From an uncultured Dechloromonas sp. (GTDB taxonomy: Bacteria; Pseudomonadota; Gammaproteobacteria; Burkholderiales; Rhodocyclaceae): a stretch of DNA of 15,211 nt. The position numbers were made by a program, and so were the translations under genes. Under the pieces are notes generated by a model. The model was given only the letters and a program-made list of their open reading frames with translations. It was not told the DNA's origin and did no database searches. Each line of letters starts with the position of its first letter. Position 1 is the stretch's first letter. The DNA is taken from assembly GCA_946477505.1 (NCBI GenBank), contig CAMKYP010000041.1, forward strand, positions 1-15,211, given 5' to 3'. Positions 1-7,600 of this stretch are shown here, in pieces.

Positions 1-257
1 ATGCGGTCGTCGCCAATACCGGCGATTATTTCTTCAACGGCAATACGGTTTTCCTCGACCACGGCCAGGGGCTGATCACCGCCTACATGCACCTATCGCG
101 CATCGACGTACGGCCCGGTCAGACGATCAGGCGCGGCGAACAGCTCGGCACCATCGGCGCGACCGGCCGAGTGACCGGACCGCACCTGCATTGGGCGGTG
201 ATCCTCAACAACACCCCGGTCGACCCCGAGCTTTTCCTGAGTAGCCGCAGAAAGTAA
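1..257 (+). CDS. M23-family metallopeptidase, C-terminal end only (partial at window edge)
   Basis: This is the last 84 codons of a reading frame entering from the left (frame begins at base 3, TAA at 255-257). It carries the C-terminal half of the LytM/M23 zinc endopeptidase fold: a Y-x-H element (AYMHLS), the 'G-x-x-I-x-x-G-x-x-L-G-x-x-G-x-T-G' run, and the HxH zinc/catalytic motif in TGPHLHWAV. M23 enzymes cut peptide cross-links in peptidoglycan in the periplasm, or serve as non-catalytic activators of amidases. The first zinc-ligand pair (HxxxD) and any signal peptide, LysM or coiled-coil region would lie to the left, so activity and subclass (NlpD-, EnvC- or Mep-like) cannot be decided. 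The gene ends at a hairpin terminator shared with a convergent small gene. The family call is secure. Confidence 0.9.
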   Translation, partial: AVVANTGDYFFNGNTVFLDHGQGLITAYMHLSRIDVRPGQTIRRGEQLGTIGATGRVTGPHLHWAVILNNTPVDPELFLSSRRK

Positions 258-281
258 AAAGGCGGCCTCTGCCGCCTTTTT
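256..281. terminator. Bidirectional rho-independent terminator
   Basis: A six-base stem GGCGGC (261-266) pairs with GCCGCC (271-276) around a CTCT loop, with five As before and five Ts after. Because the A and T tracts flank the stem symmetrically, it can act as an intrinsic terminator in both directions. It sits exactly between the convergent peptidase gene and the small minus-strand gene, so it probably ends both transcripts. Confidence 0.85.
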
Positions 282-296
282 GGAATGGTAAATCGC

Positions 297-425
297 TCAA
301 GCCTTCGGCTTGCTTGGCGTACTCATCTGTTTTTCGTCCTTGGCCTTGTCGCCGGGGCAGGCTAGCGCACTCAGGCTGGACATGGAGAACACGGCAGCCA
401 GCAATCCGCACAACAGTTTCTTCAT
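297..425 (-). CDS. Small exported Lys-rich peptide (42 aa), unknown function
   Basis: The frame encodes 42 residues starting MKKLLCGLLAAVFSMSSLS and ending STPSKPKA. Residues 1-22 form a classic Sec signal peptide (KK n-region, hydrophobic core, ALA at the predicted signal peptidase I site). The ALAC sequence at 20-23 also resembles a weak lipobox, although Ala rather than Leu is at the -3 position. The mature peptide would be about 20 residues, beginning CPGDKAKDEK, with five Lys and one Cys. A good ribosome binding site, AAGGAG, lies seven bases before the ATG (bases 425-423), and the gene ends at the shared terminator at 256-281; both support a real gene. It is divergent from the cysteine-cluster gene at 493. 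I do not recognise a family. It could be a small lipoprotein, an envelope peptide, or a leader for something else. Confidence 0.72.
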   Translation of the reverse strand: MKKLLCGLLAAVFSMSSLSALACPGDKAKDEKQMSTPSKPKA

Positions 426-492
426 CGCACACTCCTTTCAGGACAGGGGTAGGCGTTTGATCATTTCCGTGGAACGTGGTTCATTACACTGT

Positions 493-807
493 ATGAAAGC
501 GCGGATCATCGAACTGCACGCCGAAGCCCCAGCCAAGCCAGCCATCGGAGCCGCCTGCAACGGCTGCGGCGTATGCTGCGCGTTGGAGACCTGCCCGCTG
601 GCGATGCTTCGCTTCCTCAAACGGCGCGGCCCATGCCCGGCGCTGGAATGGTCGGCAAACGACGTGCGCTACGTCTGCGGATTGCTGAAACACCCGGAGC
701 ACTACCTGCCGCTGCCCGCCGGGACCCAAAACATGGCTCGCCGCTTTTTTGCCCGCAGCATCGCCGCCGGCAAAGGCTGCGATAGCGATGCGGAACTGGC
801 GGACTGA
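493..807 (+). CDS. CxxCxxCC cysteine-cluster protein (YkgJ-like, putative metal- or Fe-S-binding)
   Basis: The protein has 104 residues from the ATG at 493. Its core is C22-x2-C25-x2-C28-C29 followed by C34, C48, C62 and C97. The CxxCxxCC start with later single cysteines matches the pattern of the YkgJ-type 'zinc- or iron-chelating' family (Pfam PF03692 type), which is thought to bind a metal or Fe-S cluster. The protein is smaller than many members and lacks a signal peptide, so it should be cytoplasmic. The frame stays open upstream to 310, but that extension overlaps the divergent small gene and looks unlike the family; the ATG at 493 is preferred although its ribosome binding site is weak. 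The stop codon lies inside the stem of a terminator. The molecular role is unknown. Confidence 0.75.
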   Translation: MKARIIELHAEAPAKPAIGAACNGCGVCCALETCPLAMLRFLKRRGPCPALEWSANDVRYVCGLLKHPEHYLPLPAGTQNMARRFFARSIAAGKGCDSDAELAD

Positions 808-820
808 GCCGCCGATTTTT
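797..820 (+). terminator. Rho-independent terminator overlapping two stop codons
   Basis: GGCGG (798-802) pairs with CCGCC (809-813) and is followed by GATTTTT. The TGA of the cysteine-cluster gene (805-807) is in the loop, and the T tract reaches into the TAA of the convergent MEKHLA gene (819-821). It should end plus-strand transcription. Confidence 0.65.
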
Positions 821-1268
821 ATGGCAGCGGCTGCCAGTGCGCGAAGCTTGCCGCCTGTCCGTGGATGACGCCGGCGGCATCCACCAGATTCCAGACTTCT
901 GCCTGCGCGATACGAAAACGATTCCCGTTGGCGGAAATACGTATACCGGCGTAGTCATCGATGAAGCCATCGCGGGCAACGCGCTCCAGCAGGCGGGCAC
1001 GCTCTTCACGCGCCAGCGGTTCGGCCGAATAGCGCGAGGGAAGCTGCGCAAAAGTGGCGAAATCCATCTCAAAGGCCTGCAAGGCAAGCCGGTTGCCGTA
1101 GAAAAACACCGGGTCGTCCTGCGTGCCATGCGCGACGATGACGCGCGGCGCCTCCCACAAGGCCAATGCGATCTCCCGGCCGGAGTCGACCAGCGGCCGC
1201 CCGAGCAGGCGACCGTAACTTTCCGCGATCAAGGCCAGGCGAGGATCGTCCGGAATGAAAGTATTCAT
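819..1268 (-). CDS. MEKHLA domain protein (PAS-like), 149 aa
   Basis: The product begins MNTFIPDDPRLALIAESYGR and consists almost entirely of one MEKHLA domain. Diagnostic parts are the helical N-terminus ending in a 'LLGRPLVD' segment, 'ALWEAPRVIVAHGTQDDPVF' leading to FFYGNRLAL (about 55-63), the 'LPSRYSAEPLAREERARLL' region (76-94), and the terminal 'RFRIAQAEVWNLVDAAG' strands. MEKHLA is a PAS-related fold known from plant HD-ZIP III proteins and from stand-alone bacterial proteins, presumed to sense a ligand or redox state; the function of the bacterial ones is not established. The start codon overlaps the stop of the upstream Rid gene as ATGA (1265-1268), so the two are probably translationally coupled and share the structured leader. 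No signal peptide or membrane segment is visible. Confidence 0.88.
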   Translation of the reverse strand: MNTFIPDDPRLALIAESYGRLLGRPLVDSGREIALALWEAPRVIVAHGTQDDPVFFYGNRLALQAFEMDFATFAQLPSRYSAEPLAREERARLLERVARDGFIDDYAGIRISANGNRFRIAQAEVWNLVDAAGVIHGQAASFAHWQPLP

Positions 1269-1609
1269 GTCGCTGCGGTCACAACCAGTTCCAGGCGCCA
1301 ATCCGGATTGGCCAGACGAGCCTGGACGCAAGCACGGGTTGGGGCACAGCCTGCCGGTATCCAGTCATCCCAGATGGCGTTCATCACATCGTAATCGGCC
1401 ATGTCCGCCAGATAAATCGTGACCATCAGCAGGCGCGCCCGGGTGCTTCCGGCCTGGGCGAGCAGGCGCTCCACGCTGGACAGCACGTTGCGTGTCTGCT
1501 CGGCAATATCGCCCTCGGGGTTCGAGGGCACCTCGACCAGATAGACGGTTCCATTGTGCACCACGCTGTCGGAGTAACGGCGTGTCGTGCCGTGACGCTG
1601 TATCTGCAT
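1265..1609 (-). CDS. Rid family protein, YoaB-like (114 aa)
   Basis: The protein has the size and fold pattern of the RidA/YjgF/YER057c/UK114 family, with 'WSD'-like 'RYSDSVVHNGTVYL', 'EGDIAEQTRNVLSSVERLLAQAG' (33-54), 'ATIYLAD'-like 'VTIYLADM' and the late PTRACVQARL segment. By eye it aligns along its whole length with Escherichia coli YoaB. R92 corresponds to the arginine that binds the substrate carboxylate in RidA enamine/imine deaminases. Archetypal RidA hydrolyses reactive enamines made by PLP enzymes; YoaB-type members have no firmly assigned substrate. It is the first gene of a two-gene unit with the MEKHLA gene, and its ATG (1609-1607) follows a hairpin plus T tract at 1621-1657, hinting at attenuation. 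It is cytoplasmic; trimerisation is inferred from the family. Confidence 0.92.
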   Translation of the reverse strand: MQIQRHGTTRRYSDSVVHNGTVYLVEVPSNPEGDIAEQTRNVLSSVERLLAQAGSTRARLLMVTIYLADMADYDVMNAIWDDWIPAGCAPTRACVQARLANPDWRLELVVTAAT

Positions 1610-1620
1610 TCGTTGATCCC

Positions 1621-1657
1621 AAAAACGTGAAGCCCATGCTTTTCAGGCACGGGCTTC
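1621..1657 (-). terminator. Hairpin plus T tract in the leader of the Rid gene (candidate attenuator)
   Basis: Bases 1629-1639 pair with 1647-1657 around a seven-base loop. In the minus-strand RNA all 11 positions pair, one as a G-U wobble; in plus-strand RNA that position would be an A-C mismatch, so the minus strand is the favoured reading. The stem is followed on the minus strand by ACGTTTTTGGG, an intrinsic-terminator arrangement, 12 bases before the Rid ATG. Its 5' arm can alternatively pair with a GGGCT segment just upstream (AGCCC at 1667-1671 on plus), the usual logic of terminator/antiterminator switching. It could instead simply end transcripts from the operon to the right. Confidence 0.5.
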
Positions 1658-1728
1658 GGTTACTGCAGCCCCCGCTCTTTCGGCCGGGGCATTACGGCTA
1701 TTCGCCGTCAAGGAGTGCTACTCGGTAA
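1658..1728 (-). ncRNA. Structured leader region upstream of the Rid-MEKHLA pair
   Basis: Three further hairpins precede the candidate attenuator in minus-strand RNA: GAGT/ACTC (plus 1713-1723), ACGGC/GCCGT with loop GAATA (plus 1694-1708, extendable by two A-T pairs past a bulged G), and CCCCG/CGGGG with a loop containing CCGAAAG (plus about 1670-1689). Four consecutive stems in about 110 nt before a start codon suggest a cis-regulatory RNA. I compared it from memory with common riboswitch cores (TPP, SAM, glycine, c-di-GMP-I, guanidine, THF) and could not assign it. No convincing promoter was identified upstream. Confidence 0.35.
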
Positions 1729-1842
1729 TCTCAAGAAATATTCCCTGCGAAAACTGCCATAGAATCTCCAGCAGCGCAGCGGGTACGACCACAACATGCA
1801 AGATTTGCTGCACATCTCACACGCTTCCAGATTAGCACGCCC

Positions 1843-1857
1843 AGCAAAAAAAGCCAG
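1843..1857 (-). terminator. Weak terminator candidate after the kinase-porin operon
   Basis: On the minus strand, 16 bases after the TGA of the PstS-like gene, a short GC-containing hairpin (an AGC/GCT stem of only about 3 bp) precedes a run of seven Ts. The T tract is good, but the stem is too short to be confident. Confidence 0.2.
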
Positions 1858-1872
1858 TATCGCTCAAGCAGA

Positions 1873-2292
1873 TCAACGCCGAAAAATCACATTGGTGCCA
1901 CGAGGCACTTTTGACGCGGGAGCATATCCGATCGCCCCCGGCGTCGCCTGGACATACTTGATCACCTCATCGACACTGCCCATCTCCTGCGGCGGCGCCC
2001 CCTTGCCGACATAGCGCCGCACCAGCCAGTACCCGGTGTACTGCTCCTCGCTCTGCTCCATGCAGGTCAGCAGAAAATCCTCGCGGACCGAGTTGCCGGT
2101 CGGCAAATTGATGGGCAGCACCTGCTGTTGCCCGATGCTGACGGCGCGCCCGGTGTAAAGGCGCTGCACGGTCAGCTTGTCTGTCTTCGGCAATGCCGAA
2201 TGTCCGATGACCAGCACTTCTTCCCCCGCAAAGATCACAGCCGGCCTCAGAAGAAGCAGACGGGTCACAAGGGTAAGGAACTGTAACTTCAT
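1873..2292 (-). CDS. PstS-like short periplasmic binding-domain protein (139 aa)
   Basis: The N-terminus (1-22, MKLQFLTLVTRLLLLRPAVI then FAG) is a Sec signal peptide. The mature part follows the conserved pattern of small 'phosphate ABC transporter substrate-binding protein-like' domains: 'LTVQRLYTGRAVSIGQQQVLPINLPTGNSVREDF' (40-73), a central Trp/Tyr region with YTGYWLVRRYVGKGAPP, and the VQATPGAIGYAP signature (114-125). It is about half the length of true PstS and no phosphate transporter genes adjoin it, so it is more likely a periplasmic sensing or accessory domain than a transport receptor. It is the last gene of the kinase/HD-GYP/porin operon; its ATG lies three bases after the porin TAG with no clear ribosome binding site, implying translational coupling. 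The ligand is unknown; phosphate or another oxyanion is only a family-based guess. Confidence 0.8.
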   Translation of the reverse strand: MKLQFLTLVTRLLLLRPAVIFAGEEVLVIGHSALPKTDKLTVQRLYTGRAVSIGQQQVLPINLPTGNSVREDFLLTCMEQSEEQYTGYWLVRRYVGKGAPPQEMGSVDEVIKYVQATPGAIGYAPASKVPRGTNVIFRR

Positions 2293-2295
2293 GGA

Positions 2296-3579
2296 CTAGA
2301 AGGTAAAGCTATACGACAGCGAGAACACGTTGAGATGCCGGTTGCCGCTTTCCCCCCCCACTGGCGCATCGACAAAGCTGGACGCCACTTGTGTATCGAT
2401 GCGCGACCATTCTGCCTTGAGCACGCTTTTCGCCGTCACCCAAAAAGAGGTTCCCAACGCCAGGGTTGTCTGGTCATAGGGGACGGTAATATCGGCCAGA
2501 ACGCGTTGATAGCCTCGCCACGGCGATGCTACGTTTGATGCATTTCCGTTGATGCGCTGGTACAAATCGAGTGCCTCTCCGGACGACTTGACCTTCGCGT
2601 AGTAGGCGTATGGTGTCCAGGCGCCGATACGCTTTGATATCGCCAGATATGCCCCCCAACGACTCAGCCCTCGACTGGCACTTTCGATCCTGGCCTTGCC
2701 AAACTCTCCGGTTAACTTGAAATGTTCCGGAAGTGTGACACTCGCCCCCAAGGTCAGAATGGGCACGCGCAAACTCTCGACACCACCGCTGGAAAGGTTG
2801 TAGCACCCGGGAACAGGCGCGCCCGGGCAGTTTCCGAGCTCAAAACCTGCGCCGGTCTTCACCCCCGGACGAGAAGCCTCCCCCTCATGGTAGCCGACCC
2901 TGAAAACGTGCTCCAGGTTACGTGCCGTAAGAACCAGTCCGGTGCTTTTCATATCTACCGGCAAGAACCAGCTGCCCGGCGAGGTGGATTCGAGCGTCCG
3001 GTCTCGTCCGTAATAACGCCAATACGTACTGGCTTTCCCGGTGTAGCCCTCGGCCGTCCAGTCCAGCTGCTCTCCGAACCAGGTTTTACTGACACTGACG
3101 CCCACCACATCGGTGGTTGGCGCAATCGAATACACTTCCAACGGAAGCCGCACAAAATCGTAGGTAGCTCCGACATCGGCGTTTTCGGTATTCAACATGA
3201 ACGGAAGGCGTAGTTTCCCGGCACGAATCAACCAATCGTCGCTCGGTCGCCAGGAAACGAAGGCCCACGCTATCGAAGCCTGCCATTGCGTGTCGTAATG
3301 ATCCGATGGAGCCGCTTTGGCCTGCACGGTTGCGCCCCACTGCTGCGAGAAACGCGCGTCGCCTTGCACACCGAGGAGGCTATCGCGCTTGAATGTCCCT
3401 TTTTCATCAATGAAGCGCTGATAGTTAACCGGCTGATCGGACTGGGCATAACCCAGCGTTCCGAATCCCGACCACGTAAGGTCAACGGCCAGTGCAGGTG
3501 CGGCATGCGCAACAAAGACGAAGGCAACCATTCCTCCAAGAATACGATTCGGCATACTCACTTCGGATACTCTTGTCAT
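2296..3579 (-). CDS. Outer-membrane porin-like beta-barrel protein
   Basis: A signal peptide ends at PALA, and the mature chain starts VDLTWSGFGTLGYAQSD. The rest has the alternating aromatic/polar pattern of transmembrane beta strands (GDARFSQQWGATVQAKA, LRLPFMLNTENADVGATYDFVRLPLEVY, YAYYAKVKSSGEA) and ends SLSYSFTF. The C-terminal Phe is the signal read by the BAM assembly machinery. Family members of this type are found beside short PstS-like proteins and sensor kinases. Two cysteines sit in one loop (GNCPGAPVPGCYN), probably a disulfide. Start: the ATG at 3579 lies six bases after the upstream stop and suits reinitiation; a second ATG at 3555 gives a more compact signal peptide (419 aa). 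Neither has a strong ribosome binding site. A run of eight Gs (plus 2352-2359) lies near the 3' end. The gene is AT-richer than the exporter operon to the right. The substrate is unknown. Confidence 0.82.
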   Translation of the reverse strand: MTRVSEVSMPNRILGGMVAFVFVAHAAPALAVDLTWSGFGTLGYAQSDQPVNYQRFIDEKGTFKRDSLLGVQGDARFSQQWGATVQAKAAPSDHYDTQWQASIAWAFVSWRPSDDWLIRAGKLRLPFMLNTENADVGATYDFVRLPLEVYSIAPTTDVVGVSVSKTWFGEQLDWTAEGYTGKASTYWRYYGRDRTLESTSPGSWFLPVDMKSTGLVLTARNLEHVFRVGYHEGEASRPGVKTGAGFELGNCPGAPVPGCYNLSSGGVESLRVPILTLGASVTLPEHFKLTGEFGKARIESASRGLSRWGAYLAISKRIGAWTPYAYYAKVKSSGEALDLYQRINGNASNVASPWRGYQRVLADITVPYDQTTLALGTSFWVTAKSVLKAEWSRIDTQVASSFVDAPVGGESGNRHLNVFSLSYSFTF

Positions 3580-3585
3580 GACAAA

Positions 3586-4671
3586 TTACTCGTCTGCCAG
3601 TTTAATGGCAATTTCCGCAAAAACGCTCTCCAATGCGAGAAAAGCCTCTACCAGCAGGGGATCGAAGTGAGTACCGCGCCCTTGAACGACGATTTCCACC
3701 GCCTCGGCATGACTGAATGCTTTTTTATAGGGACGCCTTGAGCGCAGGGCATCGTAAACATCCGCAACAGCCATGAGACGTGCGGCCAGCGGTATTGCTT
3801 CACCGGCCAGTCGATCCGGATATCCGCTACCATCCCAGCGCTCATGGTGGCTGCGCGCAATCTGGCAGGCAAACACGAGCATTTCGTTCTCTCCGCCCAT
3901 TTCCCGCAAGGAGCGCTGCAACATGCTTTCCCCTTTGCTGCTGTGGGTTTTCATGATTTCGAACTCTTCGGGCGTATGGCGCCCCGGCTTGAGCAGGATG
4001 TGGTCCGGTATGGCAATTTTGCCGATATCGTGCAAAGGGGAGGCCTTGGCGATACGATCAATCTGGTCGCGCCCGAGAAAGGCGCCATCCCTGGGCTGAC
4101 GGCTCAGGTATTCGGCCAGCAGACGAACGTAATTCTGGGTGCGTCGAATATGATTGCCGGTGCATTCGTCGCGAAACTCGGCAAGCGACACCATCACCCT
4201 GATGGTCGCCTCCTGCAAACGGAACACTTCGCTGACCCGCGCCTCGACCTCCTTCTCGAGCCAAGCGCTTTTGTCTTCAAGAAAAATTTGCCAGTTCCGG
4301 ATTTGCAAATGGGTTCGTACCCGCGCCAGAACAACCGATGGCGCAATCGGTTTGTGAATGAAGTCGACGGCCCCCATGGCCAAGCCCTGCTCCTCGTCTT
4401 CGGCCCCCAACTTGGCCGTCAAGAATATGATGGGAACCTTGCTGGTGGATGGATCGGCCTTCAGCTTGCGGAATACTTCGTAACCATCCATTTCCGGCAT
4501 CATGATATCGAGCAGGATCAGGTCCGGTCGCGACATCGCGGCCAGTTCGAGCCCACGCGCGCCGCTATTGGCCAGCTTGACGCGATACTGGGTACGCAAC
4601 AGTTGATTCAACAGACTGAGATTCCCCGGGGTATCGTCGATTACCAGGATGTTTGCGCGTTCGTCGCTCAT
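3586..4671 (-). CDS. Response regulator with HD-GYP output (c-di-GMP phosphodiesterase), 361 aa
   Basis: Residues 5-125 are a CheY-like receiver: acidic pair D12/D13 in VIDDTPGN, phospho-acceptor D55 in LLDIMMPEMDG, T85 in FLTAK and K107 in HKPI. A helical linker (about 128-160) leads to an HD-GYP domain. It keeps E169/H174 in DECTGNHIRR, H214-D215 in SPLHDIGK, H243, the H275-H276 pair in SHHERWDGSGYP, and the GYP triad (283-285). HD-GYP enzymes hydrolyse c-di-GMP to pGpG or GMP, and all expected metal ligands appear present, so it is predicted to be active. Start: the ATG at 4671 overlaps the kinase stop as ATGA and has GGAG eight bases upstream; the frame could extend to 4734 but that overlaps the kinase gene. 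It is the obvious partner of the upstream hybrid kinase. No membrane segment is seen. Confidence 0.93.
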   Translation of the reverse strand: MSDERANILVIDDTPGNLSLLNQLLRTQYRVKLANSGARGLELAAMSRPDLILLDIMMPEMDGYEVFRKLKADPSTSKVPIIFLTAKLGAEDEEQGLAMGAVDFIHKPIAPSVVLARVRTHLQIRNWQIFLEDKSAWLEKEVEARVSEVFRLQEATIRVMVSLAEFRDECTGNHIRRTQNYVRLLAEYLSRQPRDGAFLGRDQIDRIAKASPLHDIGKIAIPDHILLKPGRHTPEEFEIMKTHSSKGESMLQRSLREMGGENEMLVFACQIARSHHERWDGSGYPDRLAGEAIPLAARLMAVADVYDALRSRRPYKKAFSHAEAVEIVVQGRGTHFDPLLVEAFLALESVFAEIAIKLADE

Positions 4672-7600
4672 GGCGCTCCTCCGCTTTTTCGCTCGAAGCA
4701 GCCAAGAATATCCAGTGCTTCGGCAAAATTCCATTGTCTGATGGCGTAATCAATTGCCGCGATCTGACGCGGACTGAACAACACGGTCAGGCGCTCCTTG
4801 TTCTGACGCCATAGTTCCTCGGCCTCACCGTCCCCTTCGTGTAGTTGCTGGCGCAGATGCCCAAGCACCGAATCGAGCGACTCGACGTCACGGGCAAGCA
4901 CCTCGCCATGCGCAAAGGGCAATCCTTGCAGCAACGGAAGCAAGGCGGACAAGTGGCTGCGTACTTCGCACAACTCTGCGTCGACTCCGGCCCCCTCGAT
5001 CATGGCCGACTCCAGAGCGGCAAGCGCCGACTGAAGAGAGGTCATGGCAAATGTACCGGCCAGTCCTTTCAGCGTATGCACCTGACGCCGTGCTGTATCC
5101 GCCGCCCCCTGTGCAAGGTTTGCCTCTACGGATTCAAGCCAGTGCAGGTAATCATCTGCAAATTGCCGCAACGCCCTTTTCAGGAACGGAATACGCCCGG
5201 CAAAGCGGCGTAGCAGAATACCGGAATCGATGGCGGCGACCCCCTCCAGCGCTTGCAAAAACAATGCATCTCCACCCTCAAGCAGGCGGGGAGCTGACGC
5301 CTCATGGGAATCAAGGTCATGCCAATAACGTTGAAGCATGGCAAGCAAGACCTCGGGCTCGAACGGCTTCGCAATATAGGCCGACACCCCCTGCGCCAGC
5401 GTGTCATTCATGCCATGCCCAACCACGTGTGCCGTCATGGCAATGATGGGCAGATCGGCATAACGACGGTCCCCACGGAGGCGCAGCGTTGCTTCCCGGC
5501 CATCCATCACCGGCATTTCGATATCCATCAGAACGGCTGCAAAGTATTGCGGTGCATGCGCCGCAACGCAATCAAGCGCCTCTTGGCCGTTGCCGGCTAT
5601 TTCAACGTGCGCCCCCCAGCCGCTCAACATTTCGCAGGCAATCTGCTGACTCATGGCGTTGTCCTCGACCAGCAGGACATTCATGCCTTCCAGTACACGG
5701 GCAACGAGGTTCGGAACGGCGCGAGACGGCACGTCCCTCGCAGCCCGCTCTCCCACGCTGAGACATATTCTGGCCAACTCGCCGGGCATCAGCGGCTTCT
5801 GCACAATCTCGGTGATTCCATCCTGGACGGCCTCCTGGCGCAGGAGTGCCGGATCGCTCGGAGAAACGACGATCACGCAATCGGGCAAGCCAACAGCCGT
5901 TGAAGACAAGCGCTCGATCAACTCACCGCCTGTCATATCCGGCAACAACCAGTCCACGATCAGCAAATCGTAGACTTCGAACTCATCCCCGGCATCCATA
6001 AAACGCAGCAAGGCGTCTTCTCCGCTCCCGACGCTATCCACGCTGGGACACCCCATCCCGGATAGCAGCTTGGCCATCGACGCCCGGGCGGCAGGGTAAT
6101 CGTCCACCACCAATGCACGCCGAATCCCCAACTCCTGCCGGCCCCCATCAAGGGTCTCGTCCGGCACCACCGGAACCTCAACGGTAAAACGGAAGAAGCT
6201 CCCCACGCCAAAGGTGCTCTCGACTTGCAAATCGCCGCTCATCGCAAGTACAAGCCGCCTCGAAATGGCCAACCCAAGGCCCGTTCCGCCGTACTTACGG
6301 GTCGTCGAGCCATCCGCCTGGGTGAACTCGCCGAACAAGCGCCCCTGTTGCTCGGATGTCATACCGATACCCGTATCTTCGACACAAAACGCGACAACAG
6401 CTCGGGAAGACTCACTGGTCGTCTGGACGACCCGCAAGCACACATGTCCGCGCTCCGTGAATTTCACAGCATTGCTCAACAGGTTGATCAGCACCTGGCC
6501 CAGGCGCAACGGATCGCCCACGAGGCAACGCAGCGCTGGCGAAGGCTGAAAGTCGAGAATCAGCTCCAAACCCTTCTCCTCTGCCTTGGCCTGCACCATG
6601 AACAAGGCGTTTTGCACAACCTCTTCAAGATCGAAACGCACCGCTTCAAGTGCCACCTTGCCCGCCTCGATCTTTGAATAGTCGAGGATATCGTTCAGGA
6701 TGCCCAACAAGGACTTCGCTGCCACGTGTATCTTGGAAACGTAGTCATGCTGACGCGCAGGCAGGCCGGAATTCAATGCGAGATAAGCCATACCGATGAT
6801 GGCATTCATCGGGGTCCTGATTTCATGGCTCATATTGGCGAGGAAAATGGCCTTGGTTTCGGCCGCCACCTCGGCCCGGGCCCTAGCCTGGCGCAAGGCG
6901 CGCTGCACGAGTTCGCGCTGCGCGAGGTCGGCCTCGATGGCACTCGCCATGCTGTCGATGGTTGTTGCCAGCGAATGCACCTCCTCGACACCATGAATAT
7001 CGCCGACACGCTTGCCATAAGACTTTTCGGCAAGGGCGAGCGCCGTCTGGTGAAGTGAAGTCAACGGTGCCAACAGGTTCCGCTTCAGGTAGTGGTAGCC
7101 GAAGATCAGCACGAAAACGGCACACACGAGCAGCATCAAGGCAGCAATAATCCAGCGCCGGAGCGTTTCCCCCGTCTGTACGAGCGCAAGTTTGGTCCGC
7201 TGGTCCACTTGCGCCGACAACGCGGCAACCGCAATCGCCAGATCCGCACGATGCTTGAGATATTGCGGCTCATGCAACAAGGCGTTCGCGAACTCGGTTT
7301 GCGGCTCGGCCTCGGAGACCATTTCCTTCTTTACAGGATCGTACAAGCCCTGTGTGGCTGCGAAAGCGACCTGTTCGACTTCTTTCATTTCATCGGTGAT
7401 GCGGAATACCCGCTGCAGGATAGCCTGCTCCGCCGCATCGAAACCCAGCCGACTACCGCGCTGAAAAAGTGCATCCCCCTGCCCGGGCGGCGGCGGCACA
7501 TAACTGCGCATGCCACTGACGACCTCCTCCCAGTAAGTCGCCGAAACGCCTTGTAAAGGCGGCTTGCTGCCTTCGCGAATAGCCAGGATGTCGTAGTAAT

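Noticed and set aside
1658..1728. Integron attC site or known riboswitch
   Set aside because: No GTTRRRY/RYYYAAC core pair for attC, and no match to remembered conserved cores of common riboswitches; kept only as an unassigned structured leader.
1796..2014. 72-codon plus-strand frame in the spacer and opposite the PstS-like gene
   Set aside because: No ribosome binding site and it overlaps the better-supported minus-strand gene.
3844..4749. 301-codon plus-strand frame opposite the HD-GYP regulator
   Set aside because: Antisense shadow; all motifs are on the minus strand.
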